From positions 158,697,869-158,761,868 of the forward strand of contig NC_084463.1 in the NCBI RefSeq assembly GCF_027409185.1: 64,000 nt of DNA, given 5' to 3'. The stretch's first letter is position 1. Each line of letters begins with the position of its first letter. Positions 1 to 11,865 of this stretch are shown piece after piece. Source of the stretch: Cynocephalus volans (Eukaryota; Chordata; Mammalia; Dermoptera; Cynocephalidae). Position numbers and translations under genes: made by a program. The notes beneath the pieces are model-generated. The model ran no database searches, had not been told where the DNA came from, and saw only the letters and a list, made by a program, of their open reading frames with translations.

Positions 1-744
1 GATTTTTTCTGAACATTGTAGGAGCTGCATATTTTTAAAGAATAAAAACCATGCCCAGGTTAAAAGGGTAAAAAAATCACATGTTTAGTCGTATGAAGAG
101 CTCGACTAAACACCAAAGACCGCTCTCATCGGTATACCTGGGGTAGCAAGTTTACGTTCCTAAAAGTCAAATTCATTCTGAAGATTTTCCACTATATTTC
201 AAAATTTATTTTCATCCAGAAACTGTGTGATACTCACCTATTTAAGGGAATTCTTTAGGTTTCCCCATCAACTGTATCAAGGGGAATGGAAAATCCCAGG
301 GTTTTCTGGTCAGAAAGTCAGGTTAGAAGATTTAATTTCCTTCTTTGTAGTGACCTTCTGCAACAGGCACAGCATGCCAGGCTCCTGGTGAACAAGGTTA
401 ATCTCCATGCTGATAAGCCCAGAAGTAAAGAGATGCTCCGTGATCTTCACACTGACTCCTGTTCAGCACAATATAAGGGACACATGTTCTTGATAGTTTT
501 AAATATTTTAAAGCCAAGTCTCTGAAGAACTAAAACCTCCAGAGCTTACACCTGAGGGACAAAATTAAAGTGATCTTATTAGCATATGTGCCAGGTTTAT
601 TTCCAAAATAATGTATTGTCTCAGGCAGAAGATTCCTGAGAAAACAATGTTTTTTTTTCCCTTTAGGATCCTCATTTAAGAAAAACAGACCCTCTTTTTT
701 TCCACCTTTAGGGAGTGAGCTGTTAAGCAGCTAGCACCAGCTAG
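1..744. other. Intergenic, no gene recognised
   Basis: AT-rich sequence. A 79-codon open frame at 286-525 has no recognisable domain and is within chance expectation for this length. No known repeat was recognised with confidence. Confidence 0.5.
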
Positions 745-1060
745 GGTAAAGTATTTTGCTGCCTGGATCCTGAACATGAACAATGTAGATTCAAATCTCA
801 GATTCGCAGTTGTCACTTTGGGCAAGTGGTGTGTGGGGGGGCGGGGGGGGGGGTGCGTGCGTGCGTGCGTGTGTGTGTGTGTGTGCGTGCGTGCGTGTGT
901 GTGTGTGTGTGTGTTTGTCTGGTTGGTTGTTTTAACTCCCTGTTCCTCAATATCCTCATTTTCAAAAATGAGGATAATCATATTACCTGGTTCACAGAGG
1001 GAGAATTAAATGATTAATGCAACATGCTCACAACATGAACAGGTATACACAAGATAACTA
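745..1060 (+). repeat. MIR SINE interrupted by a GT/GC microsatellite
   Basis: Two MIR blocks are readable: the part resembling 'gattcaaatctcag...cactttgggcaag' near 788-827, and the part resembling 'ttcctcaatatcctcatt...gaggataat' with 'gagaattaaatgattaatgcaacatgctcacaac' near 943-1035, close to MIR consensus wording. The expected middle is replaced by a G-run and a (GT/GC)n tract at about 830-916. MIRs are old tRNA-derived SINEs shared across mammals. The 5' limit is approximate. Confidence 0.75.
830..916. repeat. (GT)n/(GCGT)n microsatellite
   Basis: An alternating purine-pyrimidine tract of GT with GC interruptions, preceded by a run of G. It sits inside the MIR and is probably length-variable and prone to Z-DNA formation. 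Confidence 0.95.
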
Positions 1061-1149
1061 CTTATTAACATCAGTTGCTACATTTAGAAACCTACAGCCC
1101 AGTTGTACAGGAAGGACTTAGGAATAAAAAGAAAATCTTCATTTTCATA

Positions 1150-2170
1150 CCCTTAGTGTCCCACAGATCTATAAAAACAGACACACAGACCAACAGAAGG
1201 GAATAGAGAGCTCCGAAATAAACCTACACATACATGGTCAGCTAATCTTTAACAGGGGTGCCAAGGATACACAGTGGGAAAAGGAAAGTCTCTTCAATGA
1301 ATGGTGCTGAGAAAAATGGATATCCACATGCAAAAGAATGAAGTTGGACCCTTGTCTTTTACCATATAAAAAATTAACTTGAAATGAATTAAAGACTTAA
1401 GTGTGTCATTTAAAACTGTAAAACTGGAAGAAAACATAGGGGAACATCTCCCTCACAGTGATCTTAACAATGATTTTTTTTTTACATATGACACTAAAAG
1501 TTTAGGCAACAAAAGCAAAAATTAAAAAGGGGGCAATATCAAACTAAAAAGCTTCTGCACAGCAAGAGAAACAATGAACAGAATAAAAAGGCAACCTACA
1601 AAATGGGAGAAAATATTTGCAAACCATACACGTTAGTTAATATTCAAAACATATAAGGAACTTGTACAATTCCATAGCAAAAAAACAAATAACCTGATTT
1701 TAAAAATGAGCAAAGAATGTGAATAGACATTTTTCCAGAGAAGACATACAAATGGCCAACAGATATATGAAAAAAAAAATGCTCAAAATCACTAACTATG
1801 TGAGAAATGCAAATCAAAACCACAATGATAGGTTACCTCATACTTCTTAGGATAGCTGTTATGAAAAAGACAGGATAAGATGGGTTGGTGAGGATGTGGA
1901 GAAAAGGGAATCAACACTTGTACACTGTTGGTGGGAATGTAAATTGCTATAGCCATTATGGAAAACAGTATATGGAGGTTCCTTAAGAAATTAAAAATAG
2001 AACTACCATACAATCCAGCAAGCCCACTTCTGGATACATGTTTAAAGGGTATGACATGAGTATCTCAAAGAGATATCTGCACCCTCATGTTTGTGGCAGC
2101 ATTATTAATAATAGCCAAGATATGGAAACAACTTAAGTATCCATGGACAGATGAATGGATCAAGAAAATG
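1150..2170 (+). mobile_element. L1 fragment, end of ORF2 and start of 3'UTR
   Basis: The + strand carries typical ORF2 3' wording: the 'aaaacagacacacagaccaacag' region near 1167, 'cttctgcacagcaa' near 1553, 'agacatacaaatggccaacag' near 1742 and 'tacactgttggtgggaatgtaaatt' near 1920, followed by 'caagaaaatgtgacatacata'. It is broken by stops in every frame and cannot encode a reverse transcriptase. Limits are approximate. Confidence 0.85.
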
Positions 2171-2250
2171 TGACATACATACGTATATATTACACATGTG
2201 TGTATATATACATATATACATTTATTTGCATATATACATGCAATGTGATG
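2165..2250. repeat. AT/TG-rich simple repeat
   Basis: Degenerate (TA)/(TG) tract at the 3' side of the L1 fragment. This is the position where L1 ORF2/3'UTR copies often carry a 'tatatatacatatata' stretch. Confidence 0.7.
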
Positions 2251-2477
2251 ATACACTTTGCATATAAAAATCTTTATTTGTCAATTAAATATTTTCAAAT
2301 TAAAAAGAATTATCCAGACATAATAAAGTTCACCCACTTGTTTAAAAAAAGAAAAGGAAACTTTTTCAAGGTATCATTCGCTTGGAGATGAACAGAGGCA
2401 GGGAGTAAGGAACACTCAAGAAGATGGGAATGAAGGTTCAGGTGGGAGAGAACAAAGCATAGCATCTGACAAGGTAG

Positions 2478-2900
2478 TGTGATAGGCAGAGTAAGGTTCT
2501 CAAATATGTCAATATCCTAATACCAGGAACCTGTGAATATGTTACTTTCTATGGGCAAAAAGATTTTGCATATGTGATTAAATTAAAGACCTTGAGATGA
2601 AGTGATTATCTTGTGGGTCCAATCTAATCACATAGGTTTTTAAAAGCAGATAACCTTTCCAGGTTGTGGTCAGAGATGTAGGGAGAAATAAATGGTTGGA
2701 GATATGTAACTTTGCTGGCTTTGAGTATGCAGGAAGGGAGCCATGAGCCAAGGAATGTGGGGAGCTTCTAGAATCTGAAAAGGCAACACAATAGACTTTC
2801 CCCTAGGGCCTCCAGGAAGGACAGTAATCTTGCCAACACCACCTTGATATTAGCCCCGTTAGGCCTGTGTCCATCTTTTGACCTCCAAAATAACAAATTC
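2478..2900 (+). mobile_element. MLT1-type MaLR solo LTR (fossil)
   Basis: The order of segments follows the MLT1 LTR consensus: a TGTGATAGGCAG-like start, 'aatatcctaatacc..gaacctgtgaat', 'attttgcatatgtgattaa', 'attatcttgtgggtccaatctaatcaca' and the terminal 'ttttgacctccaaaataac'. It is a solo LTR with no internal region beside it. It is an old MaLR copy, heavily diverged, and does not encode protein. Confidence 0.85.
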
Positions 2901-2904
2901 ATGG

Positions 2905-4045
2905 AAGACTGGCATCAGAAACACGGTAGAATAGGAGGGTCCTGACGATCCCTCCTTGCGTAGATGCAGGGACTCTGCACTAAAGAGTTTCCTTGAAGCA
3001 CAAAGAACAAAAAAGTGGGTTTTTGAAGTTTTTTTTAACTTAGTCAACATTCCCGGTGGCTGTTGACCCCAGAATCAGTCTTCTAGCTTCTCCCTGGAAG
3101 AAGGGTATGAGACCTCTGTGAGCCTGAACAGGAAGGTGGGCACTCCCAATGTCTTCTTGTCCAGCTTACTTCAGTGACTAATCCAGGTCTGCAAATCCTC
3201 CCTGGAAGGACCTTATTAGACCTCTGTGATCTTGAATCAGAAGGTGGGCACTCCATGGGTCTTCTTCCCTGGTTCACACCAACCATAAATCCAGGTCTGC
3301 AAATTCTCCCTGGAATGAGTTTGTACACACATTGTGCACTCCAACCTTTACATCTCCCCCCTGAGTGTCTGGCTCCTAAACCAGGCAGCCTAGAAAGTGG
3401 CAGGGACTTGACATTCATGACTTTCTCTGGAACACAAAGAGCAAAGTAGTTGTGAACAAATGAACTAATGCTCCCAGAAGCTGTAGTCCCCAGGATTAGT
3501 CCAGCTTCCCACTTTTCCCTGGAAGGAATTTGTCTACATTCCTTTGCAACTGCTGCTTGAAGGTCTAGTTTCTTATTAGCCTGAATCCAAGAACCAATGG
3601 GGCAGATAAATAATTTTCCTGAGCCTGGATTGGAAGGTAGGTACTCCCTTAGCCTTCTCTTTCAGCCTGCTGCAGTGACAAACCCAGGTCTGCAGGTTCT
3701 TCCTGGATGAAGGTCATGAGACTCCCATGCCTGGATGGGAGGGTGGGCACTCCCCATGCCTTCTTCCGTGGCTTTCTCCATCAATAAATGCAGATCTGCA
3801 AACTCCTCCTGGATGGAGTGCCCTAACTTACACAGTCCCCACCCAGATGTGAGAAAGGGAGAGGGAGAGAGGGGTCTAGTGAGAAATTGGTAAAGGGCCA
3901 CAAAAAATGTTTATATTGTGTAATGTTGAACACACTAACTATCCTGACTTGAGCATCACATATTGCACACAGGTATTGATATTCAACTATGTACCTCACA
4001 GATATGTATAATCAACTATGTTACAATAAACATTTTTTAAAAAGG
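2905..4045 (+). mobile_element. Internally deleted L1: 5'UTR with tandem repeats joined to L1 3' end
   Basis: The left end ('aacacggtagaataggagggtcc' near 2920) resembles the start of mammalian L1 5'UTRs ('atggcagaatagga'). It is followed by GC-richer DNA with imperfect tandem units of about 105-115 bp (3,090-3,810). The right end at about 3,905-4,045 is an L1 3'UTR tail ('gagcatcacatattgcacacaggtattgat'), matching the tails near 11,750 and 51,630, and finishes in an A-rich stretch. ORF1 and ORF2 are absent. It could alternatively be two abutting insertions. Confidence 0.55.
3090..3810. repeat. Imperfect tandem repeat, ~105-115 bp unit
   Basis: The phrase 'ccaggtctgcaaat(c/t)ctccctggaa' recurs about 110 bp apart (near 3,182 and 3,292). 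Diverged versions recur near 3,685 and 3,790, each followed by 'ggtgggcactcc..tgcc/gtcttctt'. This matches the tandem monomers often found in L1 5'UTRs. The short open frames here are by-products of the repeat. Confidence 0.7.
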
Positions 4046-4806
4046 AAAATTGTAAAGCCCAGACTGGATGGCTTCACAGCTGAATTCTACCAAACATTTG
4101 AAGAACTTATGTCAATCATTCTCAAATTCTTCCAAAAAATCAAAGAAGGTTGAATACTTCTAAATTCATTTAACAAAACCAGCATTACCTTGATGTCAAA
4201 GAGAGACAAGGACACTATGAGAAAATATATATATCTATAGATATATAGATATATATATAGGCCAATAACTTGATTAACATAGATGCAAAAATCCTAAGCA
4301 AAATATTAGCCTAACCAAATTTAACACATATTAATGGATCATTCACCCTAATGAAGAGGAATTTATCTTTGGAATTCAAGAATGGTTCAACATGTGCCAA
4401 TCAATTAACTGATACACCACATTAACAGAAGGAGGGGGGAAATAATCATATAATCACCTCAATAAATGTAGAAAAGGTATTTGGTAAAATCCAATGTCTT
4501 TTTATGATTAAAAACTCACAACAAAGTGGTATAGAAGGAATGTATCTCAAAACAATAAAGGTCATGTATGCCAAATCTACAGCTAACCATATACTCAATG
4601 ACTAAAAGTTCAAAGCTTTTTCTCTAAGATCTAGAACAGAACAAGGATGCCCCCTTTTACCATTTTTATTCTCAAAGTACTGGAAGTCCTACCCAGACCA
4701 AATAGGCAAGAGAAAGAGATTTTTAAAATACTAATAGGAAATAAAAAAGTAAAATTGTCTCTGTTTGCTGATGACATGATCCTATATCTAGAAAACTCTA
4801 AAGACT

Positions 4807-4807
<1 letters not shown>

Positions 4808-4857
<50 letters not shown>
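4808..4857. repeat. (CA)n microsatellite followed by poly-A
   Basis: About 25 CA dinucleotides followed directly by an A-run (4,857-4,876), lying inside L1 ORF2 sequence. Probably length-variable. Confidence 0.97.
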
Positions 4858-4875
<18 letters not shown>

Positions 4876-5141
4876 CCCTCTTAGAACCGGTAAATGAGTT
4901 CTGTAAAATTACAGGGTACAAAACCAACACACAAAAATCAGTAGCATTTCTATACATTAACAACAAGCCATTCAAAAAAGAAATTAAGAAAACAATCCCA
5001 CTTAAAATAGCATAAAAAATAAAATACTTAGAAGTAAATCGAATCAGGAAGGTGAAAGATCTGTACACTGAAAACTATAAAACATTGCAGAAAGAAATGG
5101 AAGAAGACACAGATAAACAGAGAGATTTGAAGGATTAAAAT

Positions 5142-5220
5142 GAGGGTACTTCAAAAAGTTCATGGAAAATAGAATTAAAAGATAATGTGAATCTTTCTGT
5201 GAACTTTTTGAAGCATCCTC
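5142..5220. mobile_element. Short MITE-like insertion with terminal inverted repeats
   Basis: A ~79 bp segment begins GAGGGTACTTCAAAAAGTTC and ends with its imperfect reverse complement (GAACTTTTTGAAGCATCCTC), forming a near-palindrome. It interrupts the L1 ORF2 text between 'gaaggatta' and 'gttaaaatgtccatactac', which are close together in L1. Size and inverted ends fit a mariner-type MITE. Family not assigned. Confidence 0.65.
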
Positions 5221-6729
5221 AAATTTTTATTTTGGTGTTGTTAAAATGTCCATACTACTCAAAGTTATATACAGATTCATTGCAATCCCTTTCAAACTTT
5301 CAGTGTCATTTTTCACAAAAGTAGGAAAAAAATTCTAAAATCACATGGAATCATATAGAACCTTAATAGCCAAGTATTCCTGAGCAAAAGAACAAAGCTA
5401 GAGGGCTCATACTCCCTGATTTCAAAATATATTACAAAGCTATTGTAAAGAAAACAGCATTGCATTAGCATAAATAGACATACTGACCAATGGAACAAGT
5501 TAGAAAGCCCAGAAATAGATCCGAGCATTTATGGTCAATTGATTTTAGACAAAGGTGCCAAGAACACACAATGGGGAAAGGAAAGACTCTCCAATAAATG
5601 GTGTTGGAAATACTGGATATTCATATGCAGAAGAAAGAAGATGGACAGTTATCTCACTCCATATACAAAATGGATTAAATATTTATACATAAAACCTGAA
5701 CTGTGAAATTAATAGAATAAAAATATAGGGAAAATCTTCATGACATTGATGTGAGCAATGATTTTTTGTATATGTCTCCAAAAGCACAGGCAACAAAAGC
5801 AAAACTAGACAAATTGTATTTCATCAAACTAAAAAACTTCTGCACAGCAAAGGAATAATTATCAGTGAAAAGACAACCTACATAGTGGGAGAAAATATTT
5901 AAAACCATACATTTGGTAAAGGGCTAATATCTAAAACACAAGCAACTCACACAACTCAACAGCAAGAAACAAAACCCAATTAAAAATGGACAAATGACAT
6001 GAACAGATATTTCTCAGAAGAAGACATACAAATGGTCAATGGGTATATGAAAAAAATGTTTAACATCATTAATCACCAGGAAATGTAAATTAAAACCACA
6101 AGAAGACATCACCTCACATCTGTGAGAATGGCTCTTATCAAAAAGACATAAAGAAAGATTGGCAATGATGTGGAGAAAAGGGAATCCTTGTACGCTGTTG
6201 TGGGAATGTAAATTAGTAAAGCTATGGTGGAAAACAGTGTGACGGTTCCTCAAAAAGTGAAAATTAAATTACCATATGATCCAGCAACCTACTTCTGGGT
6301 ATGTATCTAAAGGTAATGAAATCAGTATGTCAAAGAGATATCTGCACTCCCATGTTTGCAGCATTATTTACAATAGCCAAGGTATGGATGCAACCTAAGT
6401 GTCCATCAGCAGATACATAAGCAAAGAAAATGTGGTAAATATATACAATGTAATATTATTGTCATAAAAAAATGAAAATTGTCATTTGCAACAACATGGA
6501 TGAACATGGAGGACATCATGCTAAATTATATAAGCCAGACACAAAAAGACAAATACCACATGATCTCACTTATATGTGGAATCTAAAATATTGTACTCAG
6601 AAGCAGAGAGTAGAATAGTGGTCACCAGAGTCTGGGGGGAAAAGGAGAGATTAAGAAGAGACGTTGGTCAAAGGGTACAATTGTTTAGACTACATTACAG
6701 TAAATACATTTATATGAAGAGCCAAAGCT

Positions 6730-7190
6730 AAAAGAATATGGAAATTATAGAATGGAAAAATAAATATCACAAGCAATGATAATATGGCAATGATAATAAT
6801 GACTATCAAAAGTAAGATGTGGACAAAGAAACAGGTTGGTAGTTAGAGAAAGTAAACTCATCTTCTCATCTCACAGAAGGTTTTTATCAGAAATTGTTTA
6901 AAGCAGACAGCATTGCATGTAGAAGTACATTCCAAAAAGAAAGAAAAATTAACCACTAGAACTAAGAAAAATACTAACATAACCTAAAAGATTAGGGAAT
7001 GAAAGTAAGAGGACATATATGTATAATGTTTGAACAGTTTTTCTTAGCTTGGAATTAACTGATAGAGCTTTAAAGTAATAATGCATGATTAGACGTTTAT
7101 TATCTGCCATTCTGAAGGCACCAGAAAAGATAAAAATATATCTTATAATATTTTCAAGTTATTAAAGAAATATATGCTTTTACATACTTG
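6730..7190. other. AT-rich, probable L1 3'UTR residue
   Basis: Continues from the L1 above without a clear end. The block 'ttaaccactagaactaag' at 6,950 and 'ataatattttcaag' at 7,147 resemble text at 9,345-9,400, suggesting that the same older sequence is split by the element at 7,672-9,285. No gene seen. Confidence 0.35.
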
Positions 7191-7671
7191 GCAAAACATA
7201 GGAAGTGGAGGCACAGTCAGTTCTTCCCTGGGCAGGCCTTGGCGTGATGCCCCTCCAGTTACTGGCTGGCAAGAAGGAAGATTTAAGATCGGCTCTTAGC
7301 TGGAGGTCAGGCACTAGGTAAAATGCGGACTATGAGCTGTTTCCATCTGTTGTGTTGATTAAAACTCTTACAGCACATTCTGTTTGTGCTTCATTCTTAC
7401 CATGCAGTGCCTATCAGCTCAACCTTCAATCTCCAGTTTATTCACTTCTTTGCTTAAGGATTTATTTTCCTGCTGCTTTTCTACCTGCCCCAAAAGCCAG
7501 AAGTACCAGAAAATCAATACTTCCCAGGAGCAGCTCTCAACCAGACTGACTTATGTGCACATTCTGAGACTCCCGGTCCCACAGGTGGGATTACTCTGAC
7601 CCATGTTTTCTATACTGGCACCCAGAACCTCTAGCAGAATTAGTGCTCAGCTGACCACTGCAGGAACCTTT
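7190..7671. other. Intergenic, unassigned repeat-like sequence
   Basis: Moderate GC content with a possible LTR flavour, but no family was recognised. The 60-70 codon open frames here have no support as genes. Confidence 0.3.
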
Positions 7672-9285
7672 TTTTAAAAAAAATTTTTATTGACTCAAAA
7701 TTGATTATACATATTTTGGGGTTTTAACATTGAGATATGTTGATCAAATCAATATTACTAGCATATATATTGTTACAAATCATAATTATTCTTTATGCCC
7801 CTTGTCCAATCTCTCCTCATCCCCCCACCCTCCCCCCTTCCCCCTCTAACTAACCTAGATTTCTTCTCTCCTTCTGAAAGAATAATGGTTACTTTGTTGA
7901 TTTGTTGCCTAGATGATCTGTCCAATGCTGGGAGGTGTGTTCAGGTCCCCCAACATTATCATAGAGCAGAAGCTTTCCTTGTCACTCTGAAACGGGCTTT
8001 GTGGAGAAAGACATCCTCCTCCTTTCTTTGTCTCTGCTGGTGACCCTCCTTGTGTCAATGCTCTCCAGTGCCAGGCAGACCATCTGTGTGGTGGTTGTGG
8101 TGTCCAGCTGCTTTCATGGCAGTGATGGTTATTGTGGTGGCTGCGGTGGGCTGCCCACATTGAGGTGATATTTTTGGCATGCTCCTTGGTGCTGGCAGTG
8201 TGCCTGGTTGTGGGGAGTGTCTGGTCCCCAGCTCCATACCTCAGAACCCCAGGCAGGCCCAAGGCGCTGACACAGTGTGCCTGGTTGTGGCACGGGGGTC
8301 GAGTCCCCAACTCCAAGCCTCAGTTCTCAGGCAGAGGAGGCACTGGCAGTGCGAGTGGATGGGGGCAGAAGTCCTGTCCCCGGTTCCATACCTCATGTCC
8401 CCTGGTGGGCCCCAAGGCATTGGTGGTGTGCCTGGGCCAGAACTAACTTTTTGTCCTTTGCTTACTTCTAAAACTGGAGAAATTACTGTGGGAACCAGTA
8501 CTTGAGCTGTGTGGTTAAGCTAAATTGCTGTTTGGCTGCTGTTTCCCTAGGGAAGGCTTTTTGTGCAGCTCAGGGTTTAATGGTTAGCCTTATAGGTACT
8601 TCTGGCTCTCCAGAGACTCGGTGCACCTACGTTGTGCAGAAACTCTGATCTGGGCCTGAGTTTTTTCATCAAACTGCACCACATACAATTCTGCATTCCC
8701 GACGAGTCTCCTCTGAGTGGTCCTGTGCTGATCGGAAGGCAGATCAGCTGTCCTTGCTGTGCCCCAGTGTACTCCGGGTGGGCCTGTCTCCCCCACCACC
8801 AGTGCTCCAAACACTTCCCATGGGGTGGGCCCTGCACTGGTCCCTTGTGATGACTCACCGGCCTCTGAATGGCTCCTGTTTGTCAGCTGTTATGGCTCCT
8901 CACTCCTGCGTGGGTCCACGGGAACCCTATTAGTGGTCTTGCTGTCCTGGGGGCCAGCAAATCTCTCTTCTCCCCTGCTGCCTCCAATTAACTCCATCTG
9001 AAGGGCACAGCTGTGGCTTCTGCCAGCTCCTGCTCTATGCACTCAGCAGCTCCAGCCTTAACACAGCAGTGGCCCAAAACTCTCAGAGCAGTTTTTTCTT
9101 TCTCTCATAATGGTTTCTCCCAACTTTATGAACTCCTTAGGTCTCTCTTCCTCTTCCCCTGAGCTCCAGTATCCCAGCTTGGCTGATGTTACATTTTTAT
9201 AGTTGTAAATTGGTTGATTTGTGGGAGAGAGTCATGCTGGGGAACGTCTATTCTGCCATCTTGACTGGACTCCCTACAATAATCT
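7672..9285 (-). mobile_element. Internally deleted L1: long 5'UTR + ORF2 scrap + 3'UTR
   Basis: Read on the minus strand, the right end (9,285) starts 'agtccagtcaagatggcagaatagacg', a classic L1 5'UTR start, and continues through 'ctctcccacaaatcaacc'. GC-rich tandem sequence follows to about 8,040. A short ORF2 endonuclease-region piece lies at 7,900-8,030 (plus strand 'gatgatctgtccaatgctggg'). Then comes the 3'UTR, ending in the poly-T side at 7,672. ORF1 and nearly all of ORF2 are missing, so it could only move with enzymes supplied in trans. Confidence 0.75.
8050..8450. repeat. GC-rich imperfect tandem repeats of the L1 5'UTR
   Basis: The phrase 'gtgtgcctggttgtgg...gtccccagctccatacctca' recurs at irregular intervals of about 80-110 bp (8,198; 8,275; 8,355 onward). 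This is a minisatellite-like expansion inside the deleted L1. The overlapping open frames on both strands are by-products. Confidence 0.65.
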
Positions 9286-10839
9286 TTTTATTAGCACATT
9301 AAAGAATTCAAGAAATAGCTGTTTACTACATATAATACTAAACATAACCACTAGAAGAGATAAAAACAGATTACAATATTTTCAAATTGTCAGAAGGAAT
9401 ACACACCCTTATAACACAATTTCCAAAATAAAAATAGGAAAGTCATATAAGAGAGTCATGGTTTATTACCACTCACTGCCTCACTTTCAAAATTCTCTAT
9501 TGGTGCTTCCTTTGCCTCCCAAATAAACTACTTGCACTTGAACCCTTAAATCAGGGTTTGCGTCTATAAAAACTTAAACTAAGACAGCTGGTACCAGAAG
9601 TGGTTCTTAGGATGCAGATTGTTGAGATGAGATTCTGGAATCAGATAATTCACTGGATAGATAGCAACAAAAGCCCATTGCTAGTGGAATGAGGTGGTTA
9701 TATCCATTGGTATGCCCTAGCATCACAAGTGCTAAGACTCACCTGCAGTGAATTGGGATGGGGTACAGGATAAAGATGTGCACCGGCATGTGCAATTATC
9801 TCTACCATGTGAGAGATATGGTGAGCAATGGTAACTACTGGACTATGAAATCATTGTTGTTAAATGTCATCAGTATACTAAAGGGTGAAAATAAACTCAG
9901 GTCATCCAATTTACAAGTCAGGGCATGGTGTCAAAGGCAGCATTATAAAAAGACCTTCATCTACAATTAGAGGCCAGACTGCATGAAAATTCAACCGAAG
10001 AACCAGTTTGTGAGAAGTATCAGTGAAGATGCTGAATTCACAGCCTCAGCAAGTCTCATGTAGAAAAGTCAAGACTCCAATAGGAAAAGTTGGATACTGA
10101 AAATTGGGATTAAGACATCCGTGTGGATATGCTTAAGATATTTCAGTTCTCGTGAAGCCTTGAACCTGCAGAAGTGGCCCTCTCTCCCTTGCTGGAAGAT
10201 AGCAGCCTCCCTTTACCAGGAAACATAAAGAGGCCTCACCTGAGTCAGATGCTTCAGAGAAAATAATTGTTTTTCTCAAGATCTAGTGCTACCTCACTCA
10301 TGGCTTTTAGATGTAATAACTAGAGGCAAGGCTCAGACTGGTGTGATCTGATGACAAGGGAGAATTAATTGGTTCTGCTTTCAGAGGAAAATGATTACTC
10401 ACCAGAAGAGTTATTGGATTTGGCTAATATATATTAGCCAGAGCTGGAAAAAGATATGGGGATATATATACATCTTGAGGGTAATGTACTTAGGTTAGGA
10501 CAAAACATAAAGCTACATAAAGATGACTTTACCAACATGGAAAATCTCTGGTGACTCAGAAATGAGCTTGCAGGCAAGGCACAAGGAGCTGATCCTAATA
10601 CACTACTAGGATGTTTCCTTGAATCTTAGAGGCAATGTCGGCATACTTATAAGTGACACAGAGATACTTTTACTGCCACGGCAAAGTGTTGAGGAAGGAG
10701 CCCAAAGTCTCAGAGGTGTATGGATGCTTGAAAAGGATTTATTATATAAGACCAAAGAAGGTATCAGATTACCATATTCCCTGAGAAGAAACGAAGAACA
10801 CTTCTTTCACTAAAGCAATAAAGAAAACATTACTATACC

Positions 10840-11865
10840 TCCAGTAAGGGATTAATATCCAGAATGTGCAAGGAACTCAAACAACTTCACAGTAAAAAAA
10901 CAAATAATCCAATTTTAAAATGGTCAAAGGAGATGTGTAGAAATTTTTCCAAGGAAGACATACAAAAGGCCAACAGTTACATGAAAAAATGCTCAACCTC
11001 ACTAACCTTCAGGGAAATGAAAATCAAAACCACATTGACATACCATCTCATTCCAGTTAGACTTGCTATTATCAAAAAGATGGAGAATAACAAATGCTGG
11101 CAAGGATGTGGAGAAAAGGGAACTCTTCTACACTTTTGGTGGAATTGTAAATTAGTGCAGCCATTATGGAAAACAGTATGAAGGTTTTTCAAACAACTAC
11201 AGATAGAACTACCACATGATCCAGCAATCACACTTCCCAGTATATACCTGAAGGAGCGGAAATCATTATTTCAAAGGAATACCTGCAATCCCATGTTTAC
11301 TGCAGCTCTGTTTACAATAGCCACGAGTTGGAACCAACCTAAATGTCCATTACTGAGAACTGAATAAGGAAAATGTGGTATATTTATACAGCGGAATACT
11401 ACTGTGCACTAAAAAAGAATGAAATTCTGCCATTCACAGTAACATGGATGAACTTAGAGAAAATTATGTAAAGTGAGATAAGCCAGGCACAGAGAGAAAT
11501 ACCTAATGTTCTCTCTCATAAGTGAGAGCTAAGAATGAAAGAAGGAAGAAAATAAAGACCACAATAAAACATTGAACTTTCAGAGGGAGATAACAGACCT
11601 ATAGCTACTAGAAGTGGGGAGGGGACAGGGATAGGAAATAACTGGGTCGGGAACACAAAGAATAGTTATGAGTTATATTTACAAATTATATATATATTTA
11701 TATATATATAGTTATGATTTAATATAATGATGAACATGCTAATAATATTAATTTGATCATCACATACTGTATACAAATATTGATAGTCAACTCTGTACCC
11801 CATATATATGCATAATCAATTATATTTCAATTCAAAAAGGAAAAAGAAAAAGAAAAACATTACGA
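10840..11865 (+). mobile_element. 5'-truncated L1 inserted in the ERV fossil
   Basis: It starts in late ORF2 ('ggattaatatccagaatgtgcaaggaactc', 10,850), runs through the ORF2 end ('gacataccatctcattccagttag', 11,037) and a 3'UTR, and ends in A-rich 'aaaaaggaaaaagaaaaag' at about 11,835-11,857. The 3'UTR tail (11,720-11,840) matches those at 3,905-4,045 and 51,530-51,730, so these belong to one L1 lineage. The longest open frame (~105 codons) is an ORF2 scrap. Confidence 0.85.
11685..11720. repeat. (TA)n tract in L1 3'UTR
   Basis: Short AT dinucleotide run inside the L1 3'UTR. Confidence 0.8.

Larger units (their letters stand above)
4045..6730 (+). mobile_element. L1 ORF2 remnant (5'-truncated LINE-1)
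   Basis: Long + strand stretch of ORF2: 'ggcttcacagctgaattctaccaaacattt' (4,070), the conserved 'tttgctgatgacatgatcctatatctagaaaa' encoding the reverse transcriptase FADD-type motif (4,765), 'aataaatggtgttggaaatactgg' (5,594) and 'aagccagacacaaaaagacaaatacc' (6,533). It is interrupted by a CA microsatellite, a small inverted-repeat insertion and many stops. Non-functional. Confidence 0.9.

Noticed and set aside
4647-5068. 122- and 145-codon frames on both strands spanning the CA tract
   Set aside because: One is L1 ORF2 residue read through a microsatellite; the other is its antisense.
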